Shown piece by piece: positions 19,111-28,209 of a stretch of 64,000 nucleotides of DNA (positions are counted from its first letter, which is position 1; every line of letters begins with the position of its first letter). Under the pieces are notes generated by a model that worked only from the letters and a program-made list of their open reading frames with translations, was not told the origin of the DNA and did no database searches. The stretch is taken from contig NZ_CP020821.1 of the NCBI RefSeq assembly GCF_002105755.1, positions 3,410,001 through 3,474,000 of the forward strand, read 5' to 3'. The stretch comes from Mycobacterium colombiense CECT 3035 (GTDB taxonomy: Bacteria; Actinomycetota; Actinomycetes; Mycobacteriales; Mycobacteriaceae). Made by a program: the position numbers and the translations under genes.

Positions 19111-20196
19111 ATGCCGCTGGATCAATACGTGACACTCGGGCGGTCCGGCCTGCGCGTCAGCCCGCTGTGCCTGGGCGCGATGACCTTCGGCGAGGACCTC
19201 GGTTGGGGCACCAGCGTGGATGAATCTCAACAGATCATCGATCGATACCTCGAGCTCGGCGGTAACTTCATCGACACCGCCAACTTCTACACCCGCAGCC
19301 ACTCCGAGAAGATCATCGGCGACCACGTCGGGCGCCACCCCGCCCGCCGCGATCGACTGGCGATCGCGACCAAGTTCAGCGGCAACCTGTATCCGGGTGA
19401 TCCCAACGGCGGCGGCTCGGGCCGTAAGTCACTGATCAATGCCTGCGAAAACTCGTTGCGGCGCTTGCAAACCGACTACATCGACCTGTACTGGCTGCAC
19501 ATCTGGGACTCCAACACCCCCATCGAGGAGACCATGGCGGCGCTCGAGGACCTGGTCCGGGCCGGCAAGGTGCGCTACATCGGGGTTTCGGACACCCCGG
19601 CGTGGAAGATCGCCCAGGCCAACCTCATCGCCCAGTTCCGCGGCTGGTCGGCGTTCGTCGGGTTGCAGGTCGAGTACTCGCTCCTGGAGCGCGCCATCGA
19701 ACAGGACCTCGTCCCGATGGCCTCCGAATTCGGCCTCGGCATCACGCCGTGGTCGCCGTTGAAGGGCGGCGTCCTCAGCGGCAAGTACACCCGCGCCAGC
19801 AGCGGCCGGCACAACGCCGACCGCGGCGCGATGGTCGACGCCTTTCTCAACGAGAAGACCTACGCCGTCATCGACGAACTCGAGGCCATCGCGAAAGCGC
19901 ACGAGACCAACGTCGCCAGCGTTTCGCTGGCCTGGGTGCGCGCGCAGCGCGCTGTCTCGTCCGTCATCATCGGGGCGCGCCGGCTCTCCCAGCTCGAGGA
20001 CAACGTGCGGGCCGTCGACCTGCACCTGAGCGCCGACGAACTGGCCCGGCTCGACGCGCTGACCAAGCCGCGCTTCGGATTCCCGCACAACATGCTGGAG
20101 ATGGCGCCGGGCATCATCAACGGCGGGACGACGGTCAACGGAATCGCCGGGCCGATCTCCGAGTACGTGATGCCCGAAGGCGTTCAGCCGTACTGA
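19111..20196 (+). CDS. Aldo/keto reductase
   Basis: A 361-residue NADPH-dependent reductase with the (beta/alpha)8 fold. It contains LGRSGLRVSPLCLGAMTFGE, the active-site Asp/Tyr region GGNFIDTANFYTRSHSE (Asp and Tyr of the tetrad), the Lys region LAIATKFSG and the His region DYIDLYWLHIWD. The C-terminal cofactor site VIIGARRLSQLEDN is also present. ATG 19111 is preferred over GTG 19102 because AGGGAG (19097-19102) sits 8 nt before it. It is probably repressed by the divergent MarR gene and may handle aldehydes or quinone-like compounds. Confidence 0.92.
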   Translation: MPLDQYVTLGRSGLRVSPLCLGAMTFGEDLGWGTSVDESQQIIDRYLELGGNFIDTANFYTRSHSEKIIGDHVGRHPARRDRLAIATKFSGNLYPGDPNGGGSGRKSLINACENSLRRLQTDYIDLYWLHIWDSNTPIEETMAALEDLVRAGKVRYIGVSDTPAWKIAQANLIAQFRGWSAFVGLQVEYSLLERAIEQDLVPMASEFGLGITPWSPLKGGVLSGKYTRASSGRHNADRGAMVDAFLNEKTYAVIDELEAIAKAHETNVASVSLAWVRAQRAVSSVIIGARRLSQLEDNVRAVDLHLSADELARLDALTKPRFGFPHNMLEMAPGIINGGTTVNGIAGPISEYVMPEGVQPY

Positions 20197-20206
20197 GTCT
20201 GGCGGG

Positions 20207-20635
20207 TCACTCCCCCGAGTGCATCTTCAGCGCGGCGTCCACGTTGGCCTTCTTGTCCTCCCCGGAACCCTTCGCCGCGGCCTTCTTGCGCTTGGCAACG
20301 ACGGCGTCGACCGCGCCGTTGAGCGCCGAACCCAGCGGGAAGCCCAGGTAGTGGGTGAGGAAGACGGCCATCTCCTTCAGCTCGGTCTCGGTGAGCTCGC
20401 CGTTGAGAAGTGCGGCGTTGATCTGGATTTCGGCCAGGTCGCGGTTCCCGACCGCGGTCACCGCCGTCAGCGTCATGATGCGCTTGTCGCGCATCGACAG
20501 TCCCGGTCGCGTCCAGATGCTGCCGAACAGGTGGTCCACGGTCAGGTCGAAGTATGCGTCGCCCTCGATGTTGGGCATCTCCCAGCCGTAGACCTCGTTC
20601 ATCTTCGCGAGGCCCTTGCTGCGCAGCTCGTCCAT
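20207..20635 (-). CDS. Carboxymuconolactone decarboxylase-family protein (Rv0771-like)
   Basis: A 142-residue all-helical protein of the CMD/AhpD superfamily. LFGSIWTRPGLSMRDKRIMT and the helix NRDLAEIQINAAL match the CMD pattern. It lacks the CxxC of AhpD, so a peroxidase role is unlikely. The Lys-rich C-terminus (KRKKAAAKGSGEDKK) is disordered. It is the last gene of the aldA-SDR-dehydrogenase-CMD operon; its ATG overlaps the preceding stop (TAATG). The actual reaction is unknown. Confidence 0.85.
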   Translation of the reverse strand: MDELRSKGLAKMNEVYGWEMPNIEGDAYFDLTVDHLFGSIWTRPGLSMRDKRIMTLTAVTAVGNRDLAEIQINAALLNGELTETELKEMAVFLTHYLGFPLGSALNGAVDAVVAKRKKAAAKGSGEDKKANVDAALKMHSGE

Positions 20636-21492
20636 TACGCCTCTTCCTCCTTGTGTGGTACCCCAAGGCTCGCGGCCAACCTCTGGTAGGCCAACTGGGC
20701 GAGTGGCAGGTCCACCGACACCGCCTCCCCGAGGGAAAGTGCCAGGCTCAGGTCCTTCTCGCCGAGCCCCCGGGTGTGCAGGAAAGGCTCGTACAGGAAG
20801 TTGTCCGGCTCAATGTCTTTCATGTCGTCGCGCACCATGATCGCACCCGGGCCGCTGGTGAGCGCGTCGGTGTGGCGGACCACCCGGCCCAGGGCCTGCA
20901 GGTCGAGGCCGGCCGCCTCGGCCAGCTTCATGGCCTCACACGCCGCGGCGTACGAGGTGAACGTCAACATGTTGCGGGCCAGCTTCATTCGGGTTCCAGC
21001 GCCCGGCTCACCCGCGTGCACCACCATCGCCGCCCAGTGTTTGAACGCCGGCTTGATCTTCTCGTAGACCTCCCGGTCGGCGCCCACCATCGTGGCGAGC
21101 TCGCCCTTGGCGGCGGCGGCCGCCCCGCCGCTCACCGGCGCGTCGATGACGTGGATGCCCTGCGGCTTGTGTTCGGCCGCGAGTTCGACCGCGGTGGTGT
21201 CGCTGATGGTCGAGTGGATCGCGATGACGGTGCCGGGCTTCGCGGTGGCCGCCAGCTCGCCGACCACCTCACGCACCTGGGTGTCGTTGAGCACGGTGAT
21301 GTGGATGATGTCGGCGGCCGCGACATCGGCGACGCTGTCGGCCAGGCTGGCGCCCTTTTCGGCCAGGGGGGTCATCGCCTCGGTCCGGATGTCGTAAACC
21401 GTTACCCCGCCCGGCCATTCGGTCATCTTCGTGGCCATCGGCGCGCCCATGTTGCCCAGCCCGATGTAGCCGAGTTTCACATCGTCACTCAT
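20635..21492 (-). CDS. 3-Hydroxyisobutyrate dehydrogenase-family oxidoreductase (Rv0770-like)
   Basis: A 285-residue NAD(P)-dependent beta-hydroxyacid dehydrogenase. The Rossmann motif is LGYIGLGNMGAPMA (residues 7-20), the substrate loop is DAPVSGGAAAAAKGEL, and the catalytic lysine lies in GTRMKLARN (Lys about 170). It would oxidise a short branched hydroxyacid to its semialdehyde, which fits the aldehyde dehydrogenase two genes upstream. It overlaps the SDR stop (ATGA) and the next start (TAATG), so the four genes form one transcript. Confidence 0.9.
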   Translation of the reverse strand: MSDDVKLGYIGLGNMGAPMATKMTEWPGGVTVYDIRTEAMTPLAEKGASLADSVADVAAADIIHITVLNDTQVREVVGELAATAKPGTVIAIHSTISDTTAVELAAEHKPQGIHVIDAPVSGGAAAAAKGELATMVGADREVYEKIKPAFKHWAAMVVHAGEPGAGTRMKLARNMLTFTSYAAACEAMKLAEAAGLDLQALGRVVRHTDALTSGPGAIMVRDDMKDIEPDNFLYEPFLHTRGLGEKDLSLALSLGEAVSVDLPLAQLAYQRLAASLGVPHKEEEA

Positions 21493-22238
21493 GATCGGAT
21501 TATCTGCCCGCCGTCAACGTTGAAGATCTGCCCGGTGATCCACTGCGCCTCATCCGAGAGCAGGAACAGGCACATGCCGACCAGGTCCTCGGGAGTACCC
21601 ATCCGCGACAACGGAAGCCCCTTGACGATGTCGTCCACCATCTCCTTGGGCGTGGTGGTCCGGTTGGCCTCGGTGTCGATGGGCCCGGGCGCGATCGCGT
21701 TGATGCGGATGTTGCGGCCGCCCAGCTCGCGCGAGAGTTGTTGGGTCAGGCCGTTGATGCCGACCTTGGCCAGGCCGTAGTAGTTGGCGTAAAGCCAGGC
21801 GGCCGTGGACGACTGGTTCACGATCGCCCCACCACCGCGCTTGCTCATCTTCTTGTACACCGCGCGGGTGCACCACAGCGCACCGTCCAGGTTCACGCTC
21901 ATGAATTTCTTGTAGTACTCCGGGTCGATCGTCAGCAAGAAGTCCAGCTTCATGCCGCCGAAGATGGCGGCGTTGTTGACCAGGTAGTCGATGCCGCCGA
22001 ATTCGGCCAGCGTGCGGTCGGCCATCTCCTTGGCCGACGCGGGGTCGGACACGTCGACCGGGATGCTGATGGCCGTCCCGCCGTCGGCCACGATCTGCTT
22101 GGCGACCGCGTCGGCGGCCTCGGCATTGATGTCGGCGACCACCACCGCCGCACCCTCACGGGCCAGCGCCTCGGCGTACGCCTGCCCGATGCCGCCACCG
22201 GACCCGGTGACGATGCCAACCTTGTTCTCGAATCGCAT
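21489..22238 (-). CDS. Short-chain dehydrogenase/reductase (Rv0769-like)
   Basis: A 249-residue classical SDR. The NAD(P) site is VTGSGGGIGQA (10-20), NNA is at 88-90, the catalytic serine is in NQSS (143/144) and Tyr154-GLA-Lys158 completes the site. The acidic residue after strand 2 (VVVADIN) favours NAD. The ATG at 22238 follows a good ribosome site (GAGAGGAAAAC) and removes a spurious upstream extension. It belongs to the aldA operon. The substrate is a hydroxy compound not identifiable from sequence. Confidence 0.92.
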   Translation of the reverse strand: MRFENKVGIVTGSGGGIGQAYAEALAREGAAVVVADINAEAADAVAKQIVADGGTAISIPVDVSDPASAKEMADRTLAEFGGIDYLVNNAAIFGGMKLDFLLTIDPEYYKKFMSVNLDGALWCTRAVYKKMSKRGGGAIVNQSSTAAWLYANYYGLAKVGINGLTQQLSRELGGRNIRINAIAPGPIDTEANRTTTPKEMVDDIVKGLPLSRMGTPEDLVGMCLFLLSDEAQWITGQIFNVDGGQIIRS

Positions 22239-22267
22239 GTTTTCCTCTCGGTCGCCCGCTGGCGCGG

Positions 22268-23737
22268 TCACTGCACGGCTGTGGCGATGGTTTTGATTTC
22301 CAGGTACTCCTCGAAGCCGGCCACGCCCATTTCGCGTCCGTTGCCGGATTGCTTGTATCCACCGAACGGCGCGTCGGCGGAGTACCAGACACCGCCGTTG
22401 ACATTGACGGTGCCCACCCGCATCCGGGCGGCGAAGCCGGCCGCGCGTTCGGGGTCGGCACTGAACACGGTGCCGGACAAGCCATATGGCGAATCGTTGG
22501 CGATGCGCAGCGCGTCGTCCTCGCCGTCGTAGGCGATCACGGTCAGCACCGGCCCGAAGATCTCCTCCCGGGCGGGCCGCGCTTCGTTGGTCAGGCCCGC
22601 GATGACCGTGGGTTCGATGAAGAATCCGCGGTCGCGGTCCGCCGGGCGGCCGCCGCCGCAGGCGAACGTCCCGCCCTCGGCGATCGCCAGATCGAGGTAG
22701 CTCTGCACCCGGTCCCGTTGCCGCGCGGAAATGACTGGCCCGCACACGGTTCCGGAGTCATCGGGGTCTCCGGGCTTGATCGATCCCATGGTGCCCGCGG
22801 CGATGGCGACGGCCTCGTCGTAGCGGGCCCGCGGCACCACCAGCCGGGTGGTGATGGCGCAGCCCTGGCCGGCGTGCATGGCCGCGGTGAACGCCGACAT
22901 CGAGCACGCCCCGCCCAGGTCGGCGTCGTCGAGAACCACGAACGCCGACTTGCCGCCCAGCTCCAGGAACACCCGTTTGATGGTCGCGGCGGCATCACCC
23001 ATCACCGTGCGGCCGGTTGCGGTCGATCCGGTGAACGAAACCATGTCCACCCGAGGGTCTTTCGAGAGCAGCGCCCCCACCCGGTGGTCGTTAGACGTGA
23101 TGATGTTGACGACGCCGGGCGGGAAGTCGGTGTGTTCGGCGATGATTTCGCCGAGCACGGCGGCACACCAGGGGGTGTCCGGTGCGGGCTTGAGCACCAC
23201 GGTGTTGCCGGCGGCCAGCGCGGGTCCCAGTTTGGCGAGGTTGATCTGATGCGGGAAGTTCCACGGGGTGATGGCGCCGACGACACCGACCGCCTCCCGC
23301 GCGATCGTGCGCCGCGTCGGGATGCCCATCGGCGATGCCCGGCCGAGGTCGACATTCCACTCGTAGGACTCGGCGGTGTCGGCCGCGAAGCTCAGGTCGC
23401 CGACCGGTCCCTCCAACTGGGCGGCCGACGTGAGCATCCGGGGGGCGCCGACCTCGGCGATGGTGATGTCGCGCAGCTCTTCGATGTGATCGCGCATCGC
23501 GTCGCGCAACTGTCGTATGCAACGCACCCGCAATTCGGTGTTGCGGGACCAGTCCGTCTCGTCGAAGGCGCGCCGCGCGGCGGCGATGGCGCGGTCCATG
23601 TCGGTGGCGTCGGCGTTGGCGGCGACACCCAGCACCTCCTCGGTCGCCGGGTTCACCGTGGGGAAGTTGCCGGCGCTGCCGGCCGACAGCTTGCCGTCGA
23701 TGAAGAGTTCGCTCACGCCGTCGGCCAACAAGGCCAT
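22268..23737 (-). CDS. aldA: NAD-dependent aldehyde dehydrogenase
   Basis: A 489-residue ALDH. PWNFP is at 158-162, the cofactor loop is SFTGSTATGR, the general base lies in LELGGKS (Glu259) and the nucleophile in GQGCAIT (Cys293); EIFGPV is present near residue 385. It matches Mtb AldA (Rv0768). GGGAG upstream of the ATG supports this start. It is the first gene of an operon with SDR, 3-HIBADH-like and CMD genes. It faces the TetR gene at 23949 across a region with two GGACA-NN-TGTCC palindromes, so repression by that TetR is likely. Confidence 0.94.
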   Translation of the reverse strand: MALLADGVSELFIDGKLSAGSAGNFPTVNPATEEVLGVAANADATDMDRAIAAARRAFDETDWSRNTELRVRCIRQLRDAMRDHIEELRDITIAEVGAPRMLTSAAQLEGPVGDLSFAADTAESYEWNVDLGRASPMGIPTRRTIAREAVGVVGAITPWNFPHQINLAKLGPALAAGNTVVLKPAPDTPWCAAVLGEIIAEHTDFPPGVVNIITSNDHRVGALLSKDPRVDMVSFTGSTATGRTVMGDAAATIKRVFLELGGKSAFVVLDDADLGGACSMSAFTAAMHAGQGCAITTRLVVPRARYDEAVAIAAGTMGSIKPGDPDDSGTVCGPVISARQRDRVQSYLDLAIAEGGTFACGGGRPADRDRGFFIEPTVIAGLTNEARPAREEIFGPVLTVIAYDGEDDALRIANDSPYGLSGTVFSADPERAAGFAARMRVGTVNVNGGVWYSADAPFGGYKQSGNGREMGVAGFEEYLEIKTIATAVQ

Positions 23738-23784
23738 GTCCCGCTCCCGTCTGTGCGCGGATCAACCCCGCACACCAATCTGGT

Positions 23785-23809
23785 GGACAGTTGTCCGATA
23801 ATGTCCGAT
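23785..23809. promoter_or_regulatory. GGACA-NN-TGTCC palindrome with extra half-site, aldA side
   Basis: GGACAGTTGTCC (23785-23796) is an inverted repeat of 5-nt arms. TGTCCGAT occurs at 23792-23799 and again at 23802-23809, adding a half-site one helical turn away. It lies 48 nt upstream of the aldA start. The same palindrome recurs at the TetR start. Confidence 0.6.
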
Positions 23810-23936
23810 CGAACCATAGTCGTCGGGCCGCCGAAGGTGCAAGAGCCGATCTCGACCGTCGCGCCAGGCTCCGCGAAAAACAGCCATATAGCTGTGTATT
23901 TGCGTCGCGGGCTTGCCTCACGCCGTTTCGATCCAC

Positions 23937-23954
23937 TAGCTTGGACATGTGTCC
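23937..23954 (+). promoter_or_regulatory. -10 box and second GGACA-NN-TGTCC palindrome at the TetR start
   Basis: TAGCTT (23937-23942) ends 6 nt before GTG 23949, indicating a leaderless transcript. GGACATGTGTCC (23943-23954) starts right after the box and covers the start codon. A repressor bound there would block its own promoter. Confidence 0.6.
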
Positions 23955-24584
23955 AGCGACGCACTGGTGACGATCACATCCGACGGCGACCGCCAGACCG
24001 GTCAGCCGGCGCGCAACCGTCGCCAGGAGGAGACGTTCCGCAAGGTGCTGGTGGCCGGCATCGAGACCCTGCGGGAGAAGTCCTACGCCGACCTGACCGT
24101 GCGCGCGGTCGCCGCCCGCGCCAAAGTCGCCCCGGCCACCGCGTACACCTACTTCTCGTCGAAGAACCACCTGATCGCCGAGGTCTACCTGGACTTGGTG
24201 CGGCAGGTGCCGTTCTTCACCGACGTCAACGACCCGATGCCGGTCCGGGTGGACAAGGTGTTGCGCCACCTGGCGCTGGTGGTCGCCGACGAGCCCGAGG
24301 TGGGCGCCGCGTGCACCACGGCGCTGCTCGGCGGTGGGGCCGATCCGGCGGTGGGTGCCGTGCGGGACCGCATCGGGGCGGAGATCCACCGGCGCATCGC
24401 GACGGCGATCGGGCCCGGCGCCGACCCGAAGACGGTGGCCGCGCTCGAGATGATGTTCTTCGGCGCATTGGTGCAGGCCGCGAGTGGCCAGTTCACCTAT
24501 CACCAGATCGCCGACCAATTGGCCTATGTAGTGAGCCTGATCCTGCCCGGCCCCGGGAACACAAGCCAGGAGACAAGAACCTAA
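23949..24584 (+). CDS. TetR-family regulator of the cyp123-cyp51 operon (Rv0767c-like)
   Basis: A 211-residue TetR protein. The DNA-binding domain is YADLTVRAVAARAKVAPATA followed by YTYFSSKNHLIAEVYLD. The C-terminal domain ends in a hydrophobic helix (QLAYVVSLILPG). It is the first gene of a run in which TetR, cyp123, SDR, cyp51, ferredoxin and Rv0762c-like genes are abutted or overlapped, so it is co-expressed with the P450s. The operator-like palindrome across its start suggests self-repression. The inducer may be a P450 substrate or product, but this is inference. Confidence 0.9.
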   Translation: MSSDALVTITSDGDRQTGQPARNRRQEETFRKVLVAGIETLREKSYADLTVRAVAARAKVAPATAYTYFSSKNHLIAEVYLDLVRQVPFFTDVNDPMPVRVDKVLRHLALVVADEPEVGAACTTALLGGGADPAVGAVRDRIGAEIHRRIATAIGPGADPKTVAALEMMFFGALVQAASGQFTYHQIADQLAYVVSLILPGPGNTSQETRT

Positions 24585-25802
24585 ATGACCGTCCATGTGG
24601 GCGACCACGAGCTGGTCCTCGATCCCTACGACTACGACTTCCACGAAGACCCGTACCCCTACTACAAGCGGCTGCGCGACGAGGCCCCGCTGTATCGCAA
24701 CGACGAGCTGAAGTTCTGGGCGCTGTCACGGCACCAGGACGTGCTGCAGGGATTCCGCAACAGCACAACGCTTTCCAATAAGTATGGCGTCTCGCTGGAT
24801 CCGGCGTCGCGAGGCCCGCACGCCAGCAAGACGATGTCCTTCCTGGCGATGGACGATCCCGCCCACCTGCGGCTGCGCACGCTGGTCTCAAAAGGCTTCA
24901 CGCCGCGCCGGATTCGTGAACTCGAGCCGCGGGTCACCGAGATCGCCACGCGGCATCTCGACACCATGCTGGCCAAGGCCAAGGACGGTGCGGTCGACTA
25001 CGTCGACGAGTTCGCCGGCAAGCTGCCCATGGACGTCATCTCCGAGTTGATGGGGGTCCCCGAGCCGGACCGGGATCGGGTGCGCGCCTGGGCCGACGGC
25101 GTGATGCACCGCGAGGAGGGCGTCACCGACGTGCCGCCCGAGGCGGTGGAGGCCTCCCTCAACCTGATCGTCTACTACCAGGGCATGGTGGCCGAGCGGC
25201 GCGCGAAGCTGACCGACGATCTCACCTCGGCGTTGCTCGAGGCCGAGATCGACGGCGACCGGCTCACCGACGACGAGGTGCTCGGCTTCATGTTCCTGAT
25301 GGTGATCGCCGGCAACGAGACCACCACCAAACTGCTTGCCAACGCCGCATTTTGGGGACACAAGAACCCCGATCAACTGACGCCGGTCTACGAGGACCTG
25401 GCGCGGGTGCCGCTCTGGGTCGAGGAGACGCTGCGCTACGACACCTCCAGCCAGATCCTGGCTCGCACGGTGTCCGGTGAGCTCACGCTCTACGACACCA
25501 CCATTCCCGAGGGCGATGTCCTGTTGCTGTTGCCCGGGTCCGGGCATCGCGACGAGCGGGTCTTCGAACACCCCGACGACTACCTGATCGGGCGCGAAAT
25601 CGGGCCCAAACTATTGAGTTTCGGTAGCGGCGCACACTTCTGCCTCGGCGCGCATCTGGCGCGGATGGAGGCCCGGGTCGCGCTCACCGAGTTGTTCAAG
25701 CGAATCCGCGGCTACGAGGTCGACGAGGCCAACGCCGTCCGCGTCCACTCGAGCAATGTCCGCGGATTCGCTCACCTACCCATGAGCGTGGAGGTCCGCT
25801 GA
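24585..25802 (+). CDS. cyp123: Cytochrome P450 CYP123-like
   Basis: A 405-residue P450. The I-helix is VIAGNETTTKLL, the K-helix is WVEETLRYD, and the heme loop is LSFGSGAHFCLGA with Cys about 353. The ATG directly follows the TetR stop (TAAATG). By order it corresponds to Mtb CYP123 (Rv0766c), whose substrate I do not know. The two P450s of this operon (this one and CYP51) probably share the ferredoxin at 27995. Confidence 0.93.
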   Translation: MTVHVGDHELVLDPYDYDFHEDPYPYYKRLRDEAPLYRNDELKFWALSRHQDVLQGFRNSTTLSNKYGVSLDPASRGPHASKTMSFLAMDDPAHLRLRTLVSKGFTPRRIRELEPRVTEIATRHLDTMLAKAKDGAVDYVDEFAGKLPMDVISELMGVPEPDRDRVRAWADGVMHREEGVTDVPPEAVEASLNLIVYYQGMVAERRAKLTDDLTSALLEAEIDGDRLTDDEVLGFMFLMVIAGNETTTKLLANAAFWGHKNPDQLTPVYEDLARVPLWVEETLRYDTSSQILARTVSGELTLYDTTIPEGDVLLLLPGSGHRDERVFEHPDDYLIGREIGPKLLSFGSGAHFCLGAHLARMEARVALTELFKRIRGYEVDEANAVRVHSSNVRGFAHLPMSVEVR

Positions 25803-26630
25803 ATGCCCCGGTTTGAACCCCTGCCCGAACGCCGGCCCGCGATCGTCGCCGGTGCATCCTCCGGCATCGGCGAGGCCACCGCCATCGAGCTCGCGGCGCA
25901 TGGTTTCCCGGTCGCGCTGGGTGCCCGCCGCGTCGAGAAGCTCGACGACATCGTCGGCAAGATCAACGCCAACGGCGGCGAGGCGGTCGGATTCCACCTT
26001 GACGTCACGGATCCGAACTCGGTGAAATCCTTTGTCGCACAGTCGACCGAGGCGCTCGGCGACATCGAGGTGCTGGTGGCCGGCGCCGGCGACACCTACT
26101 TCGGCAAGCTCGCCGAGATCACCACCGATGAGTTCGAGTCGCAGCTGCAGATCCATCTGGTCGGCGCAAACCGGCTGGCCGCCGCGGTGCTGCCCGGCAT
26201 GCTGGAGCGGCAACGCGGCGACCTGATCTTCGTAGGTTCCGATGTGGCCCTGCGGCAGCGCCCGCACATGGGTGCCTACGGCGCGGCCAAGGCCGCACTC
26301 GTCGCGATGGTCACCAACTTCCAGATGGAACTCGAGGGCACCGGCGTGCGCGCCTCGATCGTGCATCCCGGCCCGACGAAGACGTCGATGGGCTGGAGCC
26401 TGCCGGCCGAGAAGATCGGCCCCGCATTGGAAGACTGGGCCAAGTGGGGCCAGGCCCGCCACGACTACTTCCTGCGCGCTGCGGATTTGGCGCGCGCCAT
26501 CACGTTCGTCGCCGAGACACCGCGTGGCGGCTTCATCGCGAACATGGAGCTTCAGCCCGAAGCCCCGTTGGCCGACAAAAAGGACCGCCAGAAACTCGCA
26601 CTCGGCGAAGAGGGGATGCCAGGACAATGA
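25803..26630 (+). CDS. Short-chain dehydrogenase/reductase (Rv0765c-like)
   Basis: A 275-residue SDR. The cofactor site is VAGASSGIGEA (15-25), and LGARR after strand 2 suggests NADP. The Asn of the usual NNAG is altered (LVAGAGD). The catalytic Ser is about 146, with Tyr159-GAA-Lys163. Its ATG abuts the cyp123 stop and its TGA overlaps the cyp51 ATG. The tight linkage to two P450s suggests that it oxidises or reduces a hydroxyl or keto group made by them, for instance on a sterol-like molecule. Confidence 0.9.
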   Translation: MPRFEPLPERRPAIVAGASSGIGEATAIELAAHGFPVALGARRVEKLDDIVGKINANGGEAVGFHLDVTDPNSVKSFVAQSTEALGDIEVLVAGAGDTYFGKLAEITTDEFESQLQIHLVGANRLAAAVLPGMLERQRGDLIFVGSDVALRQRPHMGAYGAAKAALVAMVTNFQMELEGTGVRASIVHPGPTKTSMGWSLPAEKIGPALEDWAKWGQARHDYFLRAADLARAITFVAETPRGGFIANMELQPEAPLADKKDRQKLALGEEGMPGQ

Positions 26631-27982
26631 CGACCAGCACTGTGGTGCCCCGGGTTTCCGGCGGCGAAGAAGAGCACGGACACCTCGAGGAATTCCGCAC
26701 CGACCCAATCGGTTTGATGAAGCGCGTCCGCGACGAGTGCGGCGACGTCGGCTGGTTCCAGCTGGTCGACAAGCACGTCATCCTGCTGTCCGGCGCGAAC
26801 GCCAACGAGTTCTTCTTCCGGTCCGCCGACGAAGACCTGGACCAGGCCGCGGCGTACCCGTTCATGGCGCCGATCTTCGGCAAGGGCGTGGTGTTCGACG
26901 CCAGCCCGGAGCGGCGCAAGGAGATGCTGCACAACTCGGCGCTGCGCGGCGAGCAGATGAAGGGCCACGCCGCCACCATCGAGGCTCAGGTGCAGGGGAT
27001 GATAGCCGACTGGGGCGACGAGGGCGAGATCGAGCTGCTCGACTTCTTCTCCGAGTTGACCATCTACACCTCGACGGCCTGCCTGATCGGCGTGAAGTTC
27101 CGCAACCAGCTCGACCACCGGTTCGCGGAGTACTACCACGAGCTGGAGCGCGGAACCGACCCGTTGTGTTACGTCGACCCCTACCTGCCGATCGAGAGCT
27201 TCCGGCGGCGCGACGAGGCCCGGGTCAAACTCGTTGCGCTGGTGCAGGAAATCATGAACCAGCGGGTGTCCAACCCGCCGAAGGACAAGTCCGACCGCGA
27301 CATGCTCGACGTGCTCGTCTCGATCAAGGACGAGGACGGGAACCCGCGGTTCTCCGCCGACGAGGTCACCGGGATGTTCATCTCGCTGATGTTCGCCGGG
27401 CACCACACCAGTTCGGGGACCTCGGCGTGGACGTTGATCGAGCTGATCCGCCATCCCGAGGTGTACGCCGAGGTGCTGGCCGAGCTCGAGGAGCTCTACG
27501 CCGACGGCCAGGAAGTGAGTTTCCATGCGTTGCGGTCGATTCCGAAGCTGGACAACGTGGTCAAGGAGACGCTGCGGCTGCACCCGCCGCTGATCATCCT
27601 GATGCGGGTGGCCCAGGGCGAGTTCGAGGTCGAGGGCTTTCCGATCCACGCCGGCGATTTCGTCGCGGCGTCCCCGGCGATCTCGAACCGGATTCCCGAG
27701 GACTTTCCCGACCCGGATGCGTTCAAGCCGGACCGCTACAACAAGCCCGAGCAGGCCGACATCGTCAACCGCTGGACGTGGATTCCGTTCGGCGCGGGCC
27801 GGCACCGCTGCGTCGGCGCCGCGTTCGCCCAGATGCAGATCAAGGCGATCTTCTCGGTCCTGTTGCGCGAGTACGAATTCGAGATGGCGCAGCCCGCGGA
27901 CAGCTATCACAACGACCACTCCAAGATGGTCGTGCAGCTGGCCCGGCCGGCCAAGGTCCGCTACCGCAAGCGCAGCACGTAA
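26627..27982 (+). CDS. cyp51: Sterol 14-alpha-demethylase CYP51
   Basis: A 451-residue soluble bacterial CYP51. The signature YHELERGTDP region, the I-helix FAGHHTSSGT (His-His in place of the usual acid-alcohol pair, as in CYP51), the K-helix KETLRLHPP and the heme loop FGAGRHRCVGAAF (Cys about 395) are all present. Identity to Mtb CYP51 (Rv0764c) is plainly high over the whole length. ATG 26627 overlaps the SDR stop. It is known to demethylate sterols in vitro with its partner ferredoxin; its natural role in mycobacteria is unsettled. Confidence 0.97.
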   Translation: MTTSTVVPRVSGGEEEHGHLEEFRTDPIGLMKRVRDECGDVGWFQLVDKHVILLSGANANEFFFRSADEDLDQAAAYPFMAPIFGKGVVFDASPERRKEMLHNSALRGEQMKGHAATIEAQVQGMIADWGDEGEIELLDFFSELTIYTSTACLIGVKFRNQLDHRFAEYYHELERGTDPLCYVDPYLPIESFRRRDEARVKLVALVQEIMNQRVSNPPKDKSDRDMLDVLVSIKDEDGNPRFSADEVTGMFISLMFAGHHTSSGTSAWTLIELIRHPEVYAEVLAELEELYADGQEVSFHALRSIPKLDNVVKETLRLHPPLIILMRVAQGEFEVEGFPIHAGDFVAASPAISNRIPEDFPDPDAFKPDRYNKPEQADIVNRWTWIPFGAGRHRCVGAAFAQMQIKAIFSVLLREYEFEMAQPADSYHNDHSKMVVQLARPAKVRYRKRST

Positions 27983-28204
<222 letters not shown>

Positions 28205-28209
28205 GGACA

